From NCBI GenBank assembly GCA_003524335.1, contig DQHV01000302.1:1-8837 (forward strand): DNA of 8,837 bases, in the 5' to 3' direction. Under the pieces are notes generated by a model. That model worked only from the letters and a program-made list of their open reading frames with translations. It was not told where the DNA came from and did no database searches. Positions 7,023 to 8,837 of the stretch are shown here, piece by piece (position 1 is the first letter of the stretch; each line of letters opens with the position of its first letter). A program made the position numbers and the translations under genes. This DNA is from Candidatus Aminicenantota bacterium (lineage in GTDB: Bacteria; Acidobacteriota; Aminicenantia; Aminicenantales; UBA8522).

Positions 7023-8414
7023 TCATGTTTGGGGGCAGCTGCGGTTTTTCATCAAATAAAGGGTTCTTTCCGTCCCCTTGATCGGAGCGACCTTCACGAT
7101 CAGGAACGACCGGCTGAATTGCTCTTCAAAATCGGACTGTGTGTAATGGTCGAAGATATCCTCCCGCGTAGCCAGAAGTCTTTGCACCTGCGAATCGGTT
7201 TTAGGGACGAATTCGATGACCAGCCAGCGGCAGATCCGTCTCAAGAATTCGGCAATCTTAGGAAAAGGCAGGTTGTTGCTGATCGCCAGATGGTGGAGGA
7301 GAGCCAGGGCCAGGGCCGCATCTACGGGCCCGCGCTCCGAAAGGGATTTCCTCTCCCGGTTCTCCCAACCGATGGCCGGAGTGGGGTTTGTCAGGTCCAT
7401 GACCAGGGGGAGAAGATGTTTCTCGTTCTTGTCCAGACACTCGCGGTAGTTCAGTTCGACCGCGATAAGATCCACGTCGAAGGCGACCGTGTTGATCCCT
7501 CTCCGGCTGGCCAGCCGGCTGAAAACTCCGGTGTTGGCGCCCAGATCCCAGACGGTATCCGGCTTCATGATGTCCAGGAATTCTTCGACGGTTTTCTTCT
7601 TCCCTTCAAACGCTTCCGGAGTGTAGTTTGTTTCCTGATAGTAGTGGGCCCATTCCGTTTTCTTTAGGCGCAAGTTCAATCTCCGGACCAGGGATTCCAG
7701 GCTGTCCACGAGTCCGGCCAGCGAAACAGGACGGATCTTTCGTTCCCGGACTCTGGCTGTCTTGGTGGAGAAATATCTCTGGCTCAGGGCGTGAAGATGG
7801 ACGTGGGAGGCAAGGCTCGGCCGCAACCGGGTCCGAAAAGGAAGAAGCCGGCTCGTCAGGCTCGAGGGAATCCCGTCGATAAAAATCCTGGACAGCTGGT
7901 TGAGCTCGAAATCCTTGTAGGCCATGAGGAGCAGCGGGTTGAGAAAATGCTGGCAGAACTGGCGGTAGGCCACCCAGGGTTTAAGCTGCAGTTTCTCGAA
8001 GGACAGCGTATCGACAAGAAGGGGCCGCCCGTCGACGAACTGGATGTTGAAGGCGCTGGCATCCTTCAAGGACATCCCGAAATCAAAGGCCGTTTTCTGG
8101 ATTTTGAGCACGGCCAGTGCCGCTTCTTTGAGCTGGGTGAAACACCACTCATAAGGGTAGGAAATGAAGGGAACGAACCGGGGCTTTATGATCTTGTAGG
8201 CCGGCTGAGGGTCGGGAGGAGAGATGTCGACTTCGTCATGGCTGACCAGGAGTCCCTGCTCCGTCAGCGCTCTGTACAGCCCGCCGGAAAGAAGCTGGTC
8301 ATAATGGTCCTTATAGATACGATTGATTTGCCTGTAGAGTCCGCCTTCCCGTTCGAACAAAAAACCGCTCGGATCCCGAAAAGAGCTCGGCAGTATCCGA
8401 GATTCATTGGACAT
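7023..8414 (-). CDS. Two-part protein: kinase-like N-terminal half plus class I SAM-dependent methyltransferase
   Basis: A 463-residue soluble protein. The C-terminal half (about 255-460) is a class I SAM methyltransferase: motif I VWDLGANTGVFSR (288-300), acidic motif II AFDVD (311-315), D340 in VMD, motif IV region DAALALALLHHL (365-376), and VIEFVPK (399-405). The N-terminal half (about 15-200) has LKDASAFNIQFVDGRPLLVD (116-135). In spacing this matches the catalytic loop of aminoglycoside-phosphotransferase-like kinases: D118, N123, then D135 as the metal aspartate. A helix (92-110) precedes it, as in kinases. I recall similar proteins labelled 'NoeA-related', but I am not sure of that name. 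Substrate unknown. ATG 8414 is the first possible start, as a TAG codon sits directly before it. It overlaps the upstream small gene by 11 bases and has no Shine-Dalgarno site nearby, implying translational coupling. Confidence 0.8.
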   Translation of the reverse strand: MSNESRILPSSFRDPSGFLFEREGGLYRQINRIYKDHYDQLLSGGLYRALTEQGLLVSHDEVDISPPDPQPAYKIIKPRFVPFISYPYEWCFTQLKEAALAVLKIQKTAFDFGMSLKDASAFNIQFVDGRPLLVDTLSFEKLQLKPWVAYRQFCQHFLNPLLLMAYKDFELNQLSRIFIDGIPSSLTSRLLPFRTRLRPSLASHVHLHALSQRYFSTKTARVRERKIRPVSLAGLVDSLESLVRRLNLRLKKTEWAHYYQETNYTPEAFEGKKKTVEEFLDIMKPDTVWDLGANTGVFSRLASRRGINTVAFDVDLIAVELNYRECLDKNEKHLLPLVMDLTNPTPAIGWENRERKSLSERGPVDAALALALLHHLAISNNLPFPKIAEFLRRICRWLVIEFVPKTDSQVQRLLATREDIFDHYTQSDFEEQFSRSFLIVKVAPIKGTERTLYLMKNRSCPQT

Positions 8415-8625
8415 CTATGTTCTTATCGACTTTTTCCTTTTTGGAAAAGCGAGCCCTTATTTTCTTCCAATAAATCTTCAAAGAAAAAGTGATGCCGACA
8501 AAAGCCGCGATGATGAGTTGGATGATATAGCTTCCGGATCCGAGGTCGATGTAGCTATAGGCGCACAGAGGGAGGAGAAAGAGCGCCAGGGCCAGGAGCG
8601 TTATGGGCCGAAGAAAGAGTTTCAT
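8404..8625 (-). CDS. Small two-helix membrane protein with YIDLGSGS motif
   Basis: A 73-residue membrane protein of unknown function. Residues about 6-24 form the first hydrophobic segment, a signal peptide or helix ending at CAYS. The conserved-looking motif YIDLGSGSYIIQ (25-36) follows, then a second helix (about 33-50). The tail is very basic (YWKKIRARFSKKEK), which should stay in the cytoplasm. I recall small proteins of the form Y(I/L)DPG(T/S)GS-x-x-x-Q beside surface-polysaccharide genes; that is memory, not a search. I chose ATG 8625 because it starts the hydrophobic segment and a GGGGTGA lies 5 bases upstream. GTG 8634 and TTG 8670 are in frame but poorer. Its stop overlaps the methyltransferase start, so it leads the operon. 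Confidence 0.78.
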   Translation of the reverse strand: MKLFLRPITLLALALFLLPLCAYSYIDLGSGSYIIQLIIAAFVGITFSLKIYWKKIRARFSKKEKVDKNIDVQ

Positions 8626-8630
8626 GTGTC

Positions 8631-8637
8631 TCACCCC
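8631..8637 (-). promoter_or_regulatory. Ribosome binding site of the small membrane protein
   Basis: GGGGTGA on the minus strand, 5 bases before ATG 8625. If the promoter just upstream is used, the transcript would start inside or next to this site. Confidence 0.45.
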
Positions 8638-8641
8638 AGGA

Positions 8642-8670
8642 TTTTTATCACGAGCTGCTCGACTTGTCAA
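8642..8670 (-). promoter_or_regulatory. Sigma70-type promoter for the three-gene minus-strand operon
   Basis: On the minus strand, a perfect -35 box TTGACA (8665-8670) is separated by 17 bases from TAAAAA (8642-8647), which matches four of six -10 consensus bases. The spacer contains the perfect inverted repeat CGAGC-A-GCTCG (8651-8661), a candidate operator. Predicted transcription start is near 8635, giving a leader of only about 10 bases before ATG 8625. Confidence 0.55.
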
Positions 8671-8703
8671 TCAGACAGCGGCATTTTCCCCTGATCCGGC
8701 CGA

Positions 8704-8724
8704 GCGGATTTCGAGTGAATCCGC
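8704..8724. repeat. Perfect 7-bp inverted repeat between two minus-strand genes
   Basis: GCGGATT (8704-8710) and AATCCGC (8718-8724) form a 7-bp stem with a 7-base loop. It lies 20 bases past the stop codon of the truncated gene and upstream of the operon promoter. There is no T-tract after it on the minus strand, so it may be a weak terminator, an mRNA 3'-end hairpin or a protein-binding site. Confidence 0.45.
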
Positions 8725-8744
8725 ACGGACATCAAATCCTTTAG

Positions 8745-8837
8745 CTATTGCTTCTTCTCCAGCTCCTTGAGCTTCTCTTCGGCGCCCTTCTTGAGCCCGT
8801 CCAGGAACTCCTTGTCCGGCCGCGGATCCTTGGGGAT
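8745..8837 (-). CDS. C-terminal end of an unidentified lysine-rich protein; 5' end outside window
   Basis: Thirty in-frame codons run from the window edge to a TAG at 8745-8747. The segment reads IPKDPRPDKEF, then a Lys/Glu/Leu-rich stretch ending KLKELEKKQ, which should form a charged amphipathic helix. This is typical of a C-terminal tail but identifies no family. Support for coding is the open frame, the strong third-position G/C bias and the sensible gap to the next promoter. Confidence 0.5.
   Translation of the reverse strand: MPKDPRPDKEFLDGLKKGAEEKLKELEKKQ

Noticed and set aside
7029..8492. Two long plus-strand frames (7029-7667 and 7791-8492) opposite the methyltransferase gene
   Set aside because: The minus strand carries all SAM-binding motifs and the coupled start. 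The plus-strand products are charged and lack domain features.

Overview
The window is gene-dense bacterial DNA with two blocks facing each other. Positions 1 to about 5170 hold four plus-strand genes; about 5200 to 8837 hold four minus-strand genes. Both edges cut a gene. No gap exceeds 300 bases, and I see no tRNA, rRNA, CRISPR array, transposase or integrase.

The organism looks like an anaerobic or microaerobic diderm. A flavodiiron protein, a Pal-like OmpA lipoprotein and a secreted GH116 glycosidase point that way. The VWA protein has the layout of the 'VWFA-related Acidobacterial domain' family. The mix would suit Acidobacteriota or Aminicenantes (candidate phylum OP8). This placement is inference from family knowledge; there is no marker gene here.

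Plus strand: (1) the C-terminal part of a class A flavodiiron protein (O2/NO reductase) without a fused rubredoxin; (2) an exported VWA protein with a complete MIDAS; (3) an OmpA-family lipoprotein with a coiled coil, probably bridging outer membrane and peptidoglycan; (4) a large secreted GH116 glycosidase. Each has its own intergenic spacer of roughly 100 to 165 bases, so they look like single genes rather than one operon.

Minus strand, in transcription order: (5) the last 30 codons of an unidentified lysine-rich protein; (6) a 73-residue two-helix membrane protein with a YIDLGSGS motif, behind a good sigma70-type promoter; (7) a two-part protein with a kinase-like N-terminal half and a class I SAM methyltransferase C-terminal half, overlapping gene 6 by 11 bases; (8) a five-helix membrane protein with a periplasmic sulfatase/alkaline-phosphatase-superfamily domain. 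Genes 6 to 8 look like one operon and are the best candidate for an undescribed system, perhaps modifying an envelope glycan or lipid. The sulfatase-like gene is visibly more AT-rich than the rest of the window.
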